Shown: piece after piece, positions 26,996 to 35,457 of the stretch
Position numbering within the stretch: position 1 is the first letter of the stretch
Layout of the letters: each line of letters opens with the position of its first letter
Assembly (NCBI RefSeq): GCF_000169095.1
Contig: NZ_AAVU01000042.1
Coordinates: 1 to 64,000, forward strand
DNA length: 64,000 bases
Source of the DNA: Lyngbya sp. PCC 8106
Lineage (GTDB): Bacteria; Cyanobacteriota; Cyanobacteriia; Cyanobacteriales; Microcoleaceae
Reading direction: 5' to 3'
Translations under genes and position numbers: made by a program
The notes under the pieces: model-generated
What the model was told of the DNA's origin: nothing
Database searches by the model: none
Seen by the model: only the letters and a program-made list of their open reading frames with translations

Positions 26996-27469
26996 ATCGC
27001 TTCCCACTCAGACTCAAGCTGGACTGTAAGATAAGTTTTTATAATCAATAACTAGAAATGGTTTTAAAAAATAAAATTTTGTGGGTAAAATCGGATTTTT
27101 AATTGAGAAAATTTCTTAAAAAGTTGACGAAATTATAGGGGTTCTGGTAGACTATAAAAAACACCTCCCAAGGGGTTACTCTGTCTACACGTCAAAATAA
27201 AGCCTACAACCCTTATTCTGTGGTTAAATATTAGGATATCCTGACTGAATTTTTTCAACAGCGACGCACCAATTTTCAGCTACTCAGCAAAACCCCAAAA
27301 TCAGCATATTGACAAAATCGAGTATTTGTGCATTTCTCAGTCAACAGGTTTGACAAAACCCAAAAATTTGAGGAGTCAGAAATTAATCTTGAAGTCTCCC
27401 TCACGACTAACCTCCAACTCCTCAGCATCAAGATTCGATTGAACCTTAACTAATTCTAGAAGTTCATTT
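26996..27469. repeat. Direct duplication, copy 2 (474 bp), overlapping the petA 3' end
   Basis: Second copy at an offset of exactly 508 bases. Its right end runs 14 bases into the petA coding region, so this is the native copy: the duplicated unit is the petA 3' tail plus its downstream region. It contains a two-part hairpin at 27147-27188 (copy 1: 26639-26680) in which GTAGAC/GTCTAC encloses AACACCT-CCCA-AGGGGTT. Confidence 0.95.
27364..27424 (-). terminator. Putative petA terminator
   Basis: On the petA strand TGAGGAGT...ACTCCTCA, an 8-bp stem with a structured 40-base loop, begins 31 bases after the petA stop and is followed by AATTTTTGGGTTTT. An identical element lies in duplication copy 1 (26856-26916). 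Confidence 0.45.
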
Positions 27470-28445
27470 CAGCAGCTTGAACCTTTTCAACCTGTTTCTT
27501 CTTGAGAACCAGCATAATTTGAGTCAACATCACCAAAGCAAAGAAAGCCAACAACCACTGAATCCGACCTGCACTTTGCAAGACAATTTCAGTATCCGCT
27601 TGACCAAAACCACCCACATTCGGATCGCGGTTAAGGGGCTGACTGGCGGTGATCTCTTGACCTTCGGAAACAATCAGTTCAGGGCCAGGAGGAACAGTAT
27701 CAACAACTGTTTTACCCTCAGCCGTTTCAATACTGACTTGGTAGCCAACGCCTTCTTCTTCGGTAATTTGAGAAATAGTACCCGCCGCAGAAGCTTTGTA
27801 AACCGCGTTGTTACTTTGGTTTCCAGCCGGATAAACCTGACCGCGACCTCGGTTTCCACCGACATGAACAGCATATTTACCGTAAGTTACAGAAGCATCT
27901 GTTTTCGGATCAGGAGAGAGAACCGGGAAGACAATTTCCTGGTATTGTTCACCCGGTAACGGCCCAACCAAGACAATATTATCTTGATCTTCGCTATAAG
28001 GTTGGAAGTAGAGATCGCCCACTTCTTCCTTTAATTCTTCAGGAACTCGTTCAGACGGAGCAATTTTAAAGCCTTCGGGAAGCATCAAGACAGCCCCAAC
28101 GTTCAAGCCGCCTTTGCTACCATCCCCTAAAACTTGCTGTGCGCTGCTGTCATAGGGAACTTTAACAACCGCTTTAAACACAGTATCCGGTAAAACAGAC
28201 TGAGGTAATTCAACTTCAGTCGGTTTAGCACCGAGATGACAGTTGGCACAAACAATTCGTCCAGTCGCTTCACGGGGAGTCGCCGGAGCAGTTTGCTGCG
28301 CCCAGAAAGGATAGGCAGCAGCCGCTTGAGGAAGGGCAATATCACTGGTGAGGAAGAAAGTCACCGTTGCGATCGCAACCAGCGCCATCTTCCAAGTTGC
28401 CCGAATGCTACGATGCAGCATTGCAGTTTGGTCAGATTTTGACAT
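27456..28445 (-). CDS. petA: Cytochrome f, apocytochrome
   Basis: 329 residues from ATG 28445; the frame extends to a TTG at 28475 that has no better support. The leader ends AAAA before the mature N-terminus YPFWAQQ (Tyr45 is the axial haem ligand). CANCH (66-70) is the c-haem site. GPLPGEQYQEIVFPVLSPDP, KYAVHVGGNRGRGQVYP and NPNVGGFGQ are diagnostic. The C-terminal helix WLLAFFALVMLTQIMLVL and KKKQVEKVQAAEMNF tail anchor it in the thylakoid membrane. It is the electron donor to plastocyanin/cytochrome c6 in the cytochrome b6f complex. petC lies 200 bases upstream on the same strand, the usual petCA operon. Confidence 0.97.
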   Translation of the reverse strand: MSKSDQTAMLHRSIRATWKMALVAIATVTFFLTSDIALPQAAAAYPFWAQQTAPATPREATGRIVCANCHLGAKPTEVELPQSVLPDTVFKAVVKVPYDSSAQQVLGDGSKGGLNVGAVLMLPEGFKIAPSERVPEELKEEVGDLYFQPYSEDQDNIVLVGPLPGEQYQEIVFPVLSPDPKTDASVTYGKYAVHVGGNRGRGQVYPAGNQSNNAVYKASAAGTISQITEEEGVGYQVSIETAEGKTVVDTVPPGPELIVSEGQEITASQPLNRDPNVGGFGQADTEIVLQSAGRIQWLLAFFALVMLTQIMLVLKKKQVEKVQAAEMNF

Positions 28446-28645
28446 TAGTAATGTTCTTAACTCGCTCAAAGTCAAAGGATTTTACTTGAGATCAGGAATC
28501 TTATCGTTAAATCTCCCCAATCCCAAATTTTATGTATGGCAGGGAATAGGCAAGAGGGAACAGACACCCCTATAACAAACAGTTCACCCTTTGGGGTTCG
28601 TCATCACCCTCTGCCCGGATCACCGTTTCAATTGCTATCAGTTTA

Positions 28646-29185
28646 TTAAGCCCACCAAGGATTTTCACCGGTACGGAAATCGGTTTCTGTCCAGGGAGTA
28701 AAGCTGACTTTATCATCTTCAACATTGGCATGAGCCAACGCCAGAGACAAAGGAGCAGGTCCGCGAACAACTTTACCTTGGGCATTATACTGTGAACCGT
28801 GACAAGGACAGATGAATTTGTCTTCGCTACCGTTCCAAGGGACAACACAACCTAAGTGGGTGCAAACGGCGTTAATGCCATAGTCTGATAAAGTGCTGTC
28901 ATTTTCGACCACCAAGTAGGTCGGATCACCTTTTAAGCCTTGGGCTAAAGTGCGATCGCCTGGGTTATGGTTAGCTAAAAACTCACTCGCAATGATGTCA
29001 TTTCCCAGTGCATCTTTAGCAGTCACACCACCACCGGCACCACCGCTTGATGCAGGAACAAAATATTTAACGAAGGGGTAAAGCACACCCAGAGCTACGC
29101 CTGTGGCTGACCCGAACGTTAAAAGGTTCATAAATTGACGACGCCCCATATCGGGGACTTCCGGCGTTTCAGAAATTTGAGTCAT
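28646..29185 (-). CDS. petC: Rieske iron-sulfur protein of the cytochrome b6f complex
   Basis: 179 residues. The N-terminus has a Tat-like RRQF motif and one membrane helix (about 18-42), then a GGAGGG hinge. The 2Fe-2S ligands are in CTHLGC (Cys108, His110) and CPCHGS (Cys126, His129), with disulfide cysteines 113 and 128. The family ending TGENPWW is present. It transfers electrons from plastoquinol to cytochrome f. It is the first gene of petCA; DUF3067 reads divergently from the same upstream region. Confidence 0.97.
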   Translation of the reverse strand: MTQISETPEVPDMGRRQFMNLLTFGSATGVALGVLYPFVKYFVPASSGGAGGGVTAKDALGNDIIASEFLANHNPGDRTLAQGLKGDPTYLVVENDSTLSDYGINAVCTHLGCVVPWNGSEDKFICPCHGSQYNAQGKVVRGPAPLSLALAHANVEDDKVSFTPWTETDFRTGENPWWA

Positions 29186-29417
29186 AGTTGACGCAGTTGA
29201 TTCTGTCTTATGTTAGTTTTCGAGAACTTTGGAGCCAACAAACAAAAAATGTATTGCAGATTCGCTTGAACTATTGCACCAAGTCTGCTATGGGTCAAGA
29301 CCTTAGAGAATGATTCTGTACGGTTTTTTCCCATCATTAGAGCATTATTACATTTTTTTAACTTGGTCTTTTATTATTACAGAATGTAACATAGAGGGGT
29401 TCATTCAGGAGTGCGTC

Positions 29418-29726
29418 ATGACGGGAAAAGAACTACATCAGCTAGTGTTGGACAAGTGGGGCGTATCCTATGATGTACAGTTGCGGCGAACCCGAGGCAA
29501 AGTTTTCTTACAGATCATGTGGAAGTATCTCGAACAACTGTCTTTTCCGTTAAGTGAAGCGGACTACATCGCTCATTTGAATGCGATCGCTCAATATCTC
29601 AATGGATGGGGAAGTGTAGAATTGGTGAAAGACTACATTCAAAATACCCGAGAAAAACCTCGCCTGGGTAAAGCAGTCAGTATTCCTCTAGACTTGGGAG
29701 AACGGGCTTCTGAGTGGATCTTTTGA
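29418..29726 (+). CDS. DUF3067 family protein
   Basis: 102 residues from ATG 29418, which is preceded by AGGAG; the longer frame from 29310 has no ribosome site and an unrelated hydrophobic extension. MTGKELHQLVLDKWGVSYDV and LRRTRGKVFLQIMWKYLEQ match a small protein family conserved across cyanobacteria and plastids. Function is unknown to me. Its place divergent from petC suggests a photosynthesis-linked role, as inference only. Confidence 0.85.
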   Translation: MTGKELHQLVLDKWGVSYDVQLRRTRGKVFLQIMWKYLEQLSFPLSEADYIAHLNAIAQYLNGWGSVELVKDYIQNTREKPRLGKAVSIPLDLGERASEWIF

Positions 29727-29834
29727 CAGTCACCTGGGAGGGAACAGGTTACAGGAGACAGGGGCTAGGAGCAGGGGAAGATTGATAATTCATAATTCAT
29801 TTGAGTGAGAGCAGTAACTTAGTTGACGATTTAT

Positions 29835-29850
29835 AGTACAACACGGTACT
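29835..29850 (+). repeat. Left-end hairpin of the second tnpB element
   Basis: AGTAC-6 nt-GTACT, 26 bases before the tnpB start. A second hairpin ACGGT-TTGT-ACCGT lies just past the 3' end of the gene, the expected arrangement of IS200/IS605 ends. Confidence 0.45.
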
Positions 29851-29875
29851 ATCTGTCAGATCACATCATACATCT

Positions 29876-31118
29876 ATGCAACGAGCTTTTAAAACAAAAT
29901 TAAAACTGAATAATAAACAGAAAACTTTAATGGTGCGGAAGGCACCGACAGGCAAGCACTCGAATTTAATTCGAGTGAACCTGTCGGCTCAACACGCAGG
30001 CTATTCTAGATGGGTTTGGAATTGGGCGTTGAACCTTTGGCGTCAAGCTTATGATGCAGGATTGAAGCCCTCTGTTAATAAGCTCAAAAAGTTCTACACC
30101 AATCATGTTAAGCCTTACTATCCCTGGATGAAAACCTTGTCCTCAAGGGTTTATCAGTTTGCCTTCATGCACTTGGGAGAAGCATTTAGTCGGTTTTTCA
30201 AAGGTTTGGCTAAATATCCAAAGTTCAAGAAGAAAGGCAGAAATGATAGCTTTACTCTTGATAACTGCGGTAAGGTTATGCAGTTTTCAGGGACTCGGTT
30301 AAAGATCCCCTTCATTGGATGGGTTAGTACCTATGAGCCGTTACCTGAAATCAACACAAAGCGAATTACAATCAGTCGTACTGCCGAGAATTGGTACTTA
30401 TCCGTCGCCTATGAATTTGAACCCGAACGCACGGAGAAGTCAAGAGAATACCTGGGTGTTGATGTTGGGATAAAGGTTTTGGCGACTTGCTCAGACGGCA
30501 CTGTTTTTGCTAATCCCAGAGCGTACAAGAAGGCAACTCAAAAATTGGCGCGACTTCAACGCGAACTCTCTAGAAAGCAAAAAGGTTCAAATAACAGGAA
30601 TAAGGCTAGACTGAAACTGACAAAAGTACATGAAAGAGTGGCTGACATCCGAAAAAATACAATTCATAAATTGACCTCTTGGCTCTGCAAAAATCACGCG
30701 GTCATTGGGTTAGAAGACTTGAATGTTTCTGGGATGCTAAAGAACCATAAGTTAGCGGGTGCTATTGCCGATTCGGCTTTTTATGAAATTCGCCGCCAAG
30801 TTGAGTACAAGGCTGATTGGTACGGTTCAATCGTAGTTTTTGCGCTATAGATTTTATCCGTCGTCTAAAACTTGTTCAAATTGTGGGCATATTCAAGAAA
30901 TGCCTCTAAAAGAAAGGGTTTTCAACTGCAAAGTTTGCGGCGAAGTCAAAGATCGTGATTTCAACGCCAGCCTCAATGCGCGAACATCGTGGCCGTTGGC
31001 TATTCGGTTTGAGCCTGTGGATCGGGTACTGCCGACAGTCCGAGATGAAGCAGCGCAAAGTCCGATCTCGGCGGTTTCCGTCGAGAAGGAACTTTGCAAG
31101 ACAGGAACGAAACTTTGA
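29876..31118 (+). pseudogene. Broken tnpB with an in-frame palindromic insertion and a frameshift
   Basis: A TnpB-type gene in two frames: 29876-30850 (MQRAFKTKLKLNNKQKTLM, GVDVGIKVLAT, VIGLEDLNVSGML) and from about 30840 to 31118 (RFYPSSKTCSNCG, then DRDFNASLNA). One extra base near 30839-30842 (GCGCTATAGA) shifts the frame just before the zinc ribbon and the last RuvC aspartate, so a normal protein cannot be made. In addition, 18 residues (VRKAPTGKHSNLIRVNLS) interrupt the expected LM-AQHAGYS N-terminal sequence; they are encoded by a near-perfect palindrome. No tnpA is nearby. Confidence 0.9.
29945..29987. repeat. Palindromic element inserted in tnpB
   Basis: CCGACAGG...CCTGTCGG (outer stem, 29945-29952 with 29980-29987) encloses CACTCGAATT-T-AATTCGAGTG (29957-29977). 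It lies within a 54-bp in-frame insert (about 29931-29984) that interrupts the conserved start of TnpB. This is the pattern of very small dispersed palindromic elements known from cyanobacteria. No second copy was noticed in the window. Confidence 0.75.
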
Positions 31119-31241
31119 TACGGTTTGTACCGTGTTATGTCAGTTTTCGATAGCAGTTTATATATCCTATCAAGATAGCTGAAAAAAGTCGATATCGTCT
31201 TCCCCAGTTTGGGTTATCCCAACAGGTGAATTTAGCAGTGA

Positions 31242-31577
31242 TTAAAAGATGCGTTTTCCGAGAGGAACATCTTGATCCGGTTGAACTAAAGCAACTTTTC
31301 CTTCATCTATAACAACGCCTAAGACTAGCACTTCCGAGATAAAATTAGCAACTTGTTTGGGCGGAAAGTTGGTAACAGCGATAATTTGTTGATTGATTAA
31401 ATCTTGTGGTTGATAAAGCTTTGTCAATCCAGCACTTGACTTTTTGATACCCAATTCTCCAAAATCAATCCAAAGTTTATAAGCCGGTTTACGAGCTTCG
31501 GTAAAAACTTCAGCTTGAATAATTTTTCCGACTCGAATTTCTAACTTTAAAAAATCTTCGTATGTGGCTTCATTCAT
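31242..31577 (-). CDS. csaA: tRNA-binding domain protein, CsaA-like
   Basis: 111 residues from ATG 31577; upstream in-frame residues to 31625 do not fit. The protein is a single EMAP/OB-fold tRNA-binding domain: DFLKLEIRVGKIIQAEVF, PAYKLWIDFG, KKSSAGLTKLYQP, IIAVTNFPPKQVANFISEVL, VLGVVIDEGKVALVQPD and VPLGKRIF. Length and order match CsaA, a dimeric tRNA-binding and chaperone-like protein. A stand-alone unit downstream of the large cyclase gene. Confidence 0.88.
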   Translation of the reverse strand: MNEATYEDFLKLEIRVGKIIQAEVFTEARKPAYKLWIDFGELGIKKSSAGLTKLYQPQDLINQQIIAVTNFPPKQVANFISEVLVLGVVIDEGKVALVQPDQDVPLGKRIF

Positions 31578-31646
31578 AGAGTTTTGCACACTAACTAGAG
31601 AAAAGACACCCCTCACATTCCACACAATTCGAGAGTTTTTAGATAA

Positions 31647-34600
31647 TTATTCTACAGGTGACAACAGTTTAAATTCTGTGGAATCAACCATTGCATAACC
31701 TTGAGGCCATTGGCTATAAACCCGAGCTAACAAATATTGTGCTAACTTATAATTCCCCTCATTAGACCAGACCCGAGCTAAACTCATTGTTGCTCTAAGT
31801 TCTAACAACTTTCCACCTTGAGCATGAGCAATTTCACAGGCTTTATTGAGATAATATTCAACCGATTGAGAATGAGGAGAAGACGCTTGACTTTGAGCCA
31901 CTAACATAGCCACCTGTTCAGGATTTAAGTTTTGTCCCCCTCCACCTTTGGCATACATCAACTCTCCTCTAAGCCGAAAAAGTTCAGCTTCCCAAAAGCG
32001 TTCTCCCGTTCTTTCAACAGTCGATAAAGCCTCAGTTAAAACCGCTAACCCGGCTTCAAACTGTCCGGCTTTCGCATGAGCTTGAGACAGTAACCCCAAG
32101 AAATACGTCCAAGAAATTTTAGCACCTGTCGCCGCATGAGCCGCAATACCTCGACGAAGTTGATTAATACCCAAGTCCGTTTTTCCGAGTTCAACCAGCG
32201 CCCAACCCTGCATAATAATTCCCGTCGCCAACCAAAACTCAAACCGTTGTTCAGTCGCCAAAGCGATCGCCGCTTCCGCTTGATGTTTAACCGCTTCCGG
32301 TTCTTGACGCAGTTGATGAAACATCGCCTTCATCGACAACGCAAACCCGGTACTGTAAGGATGAGACAACTCCAACGCCAAATGAATCGCTTCTTCACTA
32401 TACTCGAGGGAATCTGCGGTATGTCCGAGTAACCAAGCACTCAACGACATATAAGATAAACTCGCCACTCCCACATCTTGTCCCGTCAGACAAGTTTGAC
32501 AAGTGCGATTGGTTTTTTGATAGAGTTCATAGCTGACTTTCCAATGTTCGTGAGCCGCTTGTAACCGTCCGAGATAAAATAAAGCAAATCCCAGGGTAAA
32601 ACGAGCTTCCATCTCTAAAATCGGGTCATTATGGCGTCGAGCCAACCCCATTAACCGACTAGCAAAATCCAGAGCAATGTGATGTTCACAACGGGCGGCA
32701 TGATAACCCCACAGTCCCCACAATACAGAAAACAATTGCGGAGTCGTTCCGAGTTCCTGACAAATTTCCCGACTGCGTTTGTAGATCTGTTCAACTTCTA
32801 GAGAAGCATAACCTTTAGTCGCAATTAAAGCTTTACCCAAAGTCGTTTGTAGATCGAGTTCTTGCTTTAATAAATCGAGACTCGAAGATCCGCCCAGTAA
32901 AGAAATAGTAGGACCCTGTTCAGCTTTAAGGCTATGAATCAAATCTAAACCGGATCTCAGATGAGCAATTGCTTCTTCATTAGCCGAACCCAAAAATGCC
33001 TTTTCTCCGGCTTTTTGCCAATAGTCAATCGCACAAAAAGACAATCCAGCTTTGGTATAGTGATAGGCAAGTAACTCCGGTTCACGACTGGTTAACAGTG
33101 GAAATTCAGCTTCCAGAACACGAGCAATACGACGATGATATTGCGCTCGGGTACTTTTGAGCAAAGAATCATAAGCAGCATCTTGAATGAGAACATTTTT
33201 AAAGCTGTAGACGGCTTTGGGAAGTTCACCGTTGACAAACAATAATCGTGTTTCGACTAACTTTTCTAGCCCTCGAATAATGCTACTTTCATTGAGATTT
33301 ATGGGTACGGGTGCCGGACGACTGGCATCTTTTGTGTTCAGGTCTTCAGATCCGATCGCGATCGCCCGCAACAATTCATAACTAAACTCTCGACCAATAC
33401 TCGCCCCCAGTTGAGCAACTTCTTTCGCTCCATCGAGGCGATCAAGTCGTTCCATCAACAAGCCTTTGAGAGTATCAGGAATACTGAGCGTCGGTAATGG
33501 GCCTGTGAGTTCGTAGGTATCCTCTGTTTCTGTAAATGGCCCCGACTCCACCACCATTTTAGTCATTTCTTCAATAAACAGGGGAATCCCGTCACTTTTT
33601 TCAACAATCAGTTTTGAGACGGCATAGGGAAGCCGTTTACCGCCTGTAACGCCCTGAATAATTTGTTCAATCTGATTCGCCGGAAGATGATTGAGATTAA
33701 TCTGACTCACATGAGGAAGTCGCAGCCAATGAGATTGAAAACCCGGTCGCATGGTATAAATCCGCAAGATGGGATAATTGGTTTCTTCTCGGATCAGTCG
33801 GTCAGCAAGTTCGAGGGTCGAGGGATCAATCCAGTGCAAATCTTCCACAATCACCAGAAGCGGTTGCTGACTAGCCGCCTTGTGGATCATCGCCAGCATA
33901 ACTTCTAATAGCTTTTGTTTGGTGGCTTGGGGCGACAGGTTGAGAGGTCGATAACGCCGTTCATCGATAGGGATAGAGAGTAACTGACCAAACAGGGGAA
34001 CAGCCTCTTGGCGAGGAATTTGATGAGCATCGAGAAATTGTTCCAGTTTAGCGAGTTGTTGCTGGGGTGAGTCTTCACGAGTGAGTTTTAAGACTCGTTC
34101 GGCAATCAATTCAATGATCGGATGGAAAGGCGTATTTTGATAGTAGGGAGAACAAAACACTTCCCTTAAAGTGTAGGCATCGTTAGCAATACGTTCTCGG
34201 AAGGCTTGAACTAAACGGGATTTACCAAATCCGGCTTCTGCCATCAACAGGACAACTTCTCCCCGTCCTGATTTAACCCGTTCCCAAATGGCTTGGAATT
34301 GTTCAAGTTCAGCTTCTCGGCCTACATAGGGAGTCCAACTACTTTGAGCGACTTTCTGACGCTTGCAGGAGGAGGTTTCTTGTAAAACTTGGTAAATTTC
34401 AACCGGAGTAGAAACTCCTTTGAGTGAATGTTGACCTAATGACTGAAATTCAAAAATACCTTGTACCAGTCGTTGGGTAGTCGGACTGACAGCAGCGGTA
34501 TTGGGTTGAGCAAACCCTTGCAGTCGGGCGGCAATATTGGGGGTTTGACCAATGGCTAACTGTTCCCGTTTATTACCCGCGCCGACCTCCCCAACCACAA

Positions 34601-35189
34601 CTAACCCGGTATGGATACCCAAGCGCACAGACAGTTGTAGACAACGATTGGCAATACAACCAGGTTTGAGTCCGGCAATCGCTTTGATAATGCCCAAAGC
34701 AGCACGCATGGCACGTCCGGCATCGTCTTCATGGGCGATGGGGTAGCCGAAGTAGATTAAGATGCCATCTCCGAGATATTGGGCAATGTATCCTTCGTAG
34801 TGAAGGACAACATTGGCGCAGGTTTCCTGGTATTTTTGAATCAGTTCTCGTAGTTCTTCTGGGTCGAGTTCTTCCGATAGTGCCGTTGAACCTACCAAGT
34901 CACAAAACATGACCGTTAGTTGACGGCGTTCAGCGGGTCGGATCGGAGTGGGTTCTAGGGGAGTGATGGGAGTGACCTCTGGGGACTGACTCTCATTTTT
35001 TAGGGATGTACCACATTCTGTACAATACTTGGCTTGGGGTGAATTTTTATGGTGACAGTGGGAACAAACTTTAGATAAAGATGTGCCACATTCCATACAG
35101 TAATTTGCACCTTCTGAATTTAAAATGCCACAATTCGGGCAATTCATCATTACCTGAATATTTTGGCTAAGGGAAGAAGTTTTGCTCAT
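31647..35189 (-). CDS. Zinc-ribbon adenylate/guanylate cyclase with AAA ATPase and TPR-like domains
   Basis: 1180 residues from ATG 35189 (AGG upstream); a GTG four codons earlier is possible. Two N-terminal zinc ribbons (CPNCG...CMECG and CSHCH...CTECG, residues about 17-60) precede a class III cyclase domain with both metal aspartates (Asp97 in MFCDLVGSTAL, Asp141 in LGDGILIYFG) and the transition-state Asn218/Arg222 in TPNIAARLQG, so it looks active. An AAA/STAND ATPase follows (Walker A AEAGFGKS about 318-325; VIVEDLHWID). The C-terminal half is helical and TPR-like. This is a known large regulator type that likely makes cAMP or cGMP under control of ligand-sensing domains. The signal is unknown. 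Confidence 0.9.
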   Translation of the reverse strand: MSKTSSLSQNIQVMMNCPNCGILNSEGANYCMECGTSLSKVCSHCHHKNSPQAKYCTECGTSLKNESQSPEVTPITPLEPTPIRPAERRQLTVMFCDLVGSTALSEELDPEELRELIQKYQETCANVVLHYEGYIAQYLGDGILIYFGYPIAHEDDAGRAMRAALGIIKAIAGLKPGCIANRCLQLSVRLGIHTGLVVVGEVGAGNKREQLAIGQTPNIAARLQGFAQPNTAAVSPTTQRLVQGIFEFQSLGQHSLKGVSTPVEIYQVLQETSSCKRQKVAQSSWTPYVGREAELEQFQAIWERVKSGRGEVVLLMAEAGFGKSRLVQAFRERIANDAYTLREVFCSPYYQNTPFHPIIELIAERVLKLTREDSPQQQLAKLEQFLDAHQIPRQEAVPLFGQLLSIPIDERRYRPLNLSPQATKQKLLEVMLAMIHKAASQQPLLVIVEDLHWIDPSTLELADRLIREETNYPILRIYTMRPGFQSHWLRLPHVSQINLNHLPANQIEQIIQGVTGGKRLPYAVSKLIVEKSDGIPLFIEEMTKMVVESGPFTETEDTYELTGPLPTLSIPDTLKGLLMERLDRLDGAKEVAQLGASIGREFSYELLRAIAIGSEDLNTKDASRPAPVPINLNESSIIRGLEKLVETRLLFVNGELPKAVYSFKNVLIQDAAYDSLLKSTRAQYHRRIARVLEAEFPLLTSREPELLAYHYTKAGLSFCAIDYWQKAGEKAFLGSANEEAIAHLRSGLDLIHSLKAEQGPTISLLGGSSSLDLLKQELDLQTTLGKALIATKGYASLEVEQIYKRSREICQELGTTPQLFSVLWGLWGYHAARCEHHIALDFASRLMGLARRHNDPILEMEARFTLGFALFYLGRLQAAHEHWKVSYELYQKTNRTCQTCLTGQDVGVASLSYMSLSAWLLGHTADSLEYSEEAIHLALELSHPYSTGFALSMKAMFHQLRQEPEAVKHQAEAAIALATEQRFEFWLATGIIMQGWALVELGKTDLGINQLRRGIAAHAATGAKISWTYFLGLLSQAHAKAGQFEAGLAVLTEALSTVERTGERFWEAELFRLRGELMYAKGGGGQNLNPEQVAMLVAQSQASSPHSQSVEYYLNKACEIAHAQGGKLLELRATMSLARVWSNEGNYKLAQYLLARVYSQWPQGYAMVDSTEFKLLSPVE

Positions 35190-35457
35190 CTCAAACCTCA
35201 CGGCAGGGAGTTGTCTGTCAGTTCATACACATCTTGCATCGTATAGGAGAGTCAAACAAAGATCCGTTCATTTCTCTCTCTTGGCTTTACCCGTTTGTCT
35301 GCTTTGACACAGGTGTTGTTTTTTGGGGGTAATACTACGACAGTCGAAACGCCAGAGTGCATAATTAAATCAAGATATCAACCATTGTAGGAAAACCTAT
35401 AGCTTAAGCTAGAGCTAGGGGTAAAAGTATTTTTCGCCACGTTGGGTGATTAAAACA

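Noticed and set aside
27477..27959. 160-codon plus-strand frame over petA
   Set aside because: It is the antisense shadow of cytochrome f, which is certain.
29876..31118. Programmed frameshift making a full TnpB
   Set aside because: No slippery heptamer at the junction and the in-frame palindromic insert also disrupts the N-terminus; decay is simpler.
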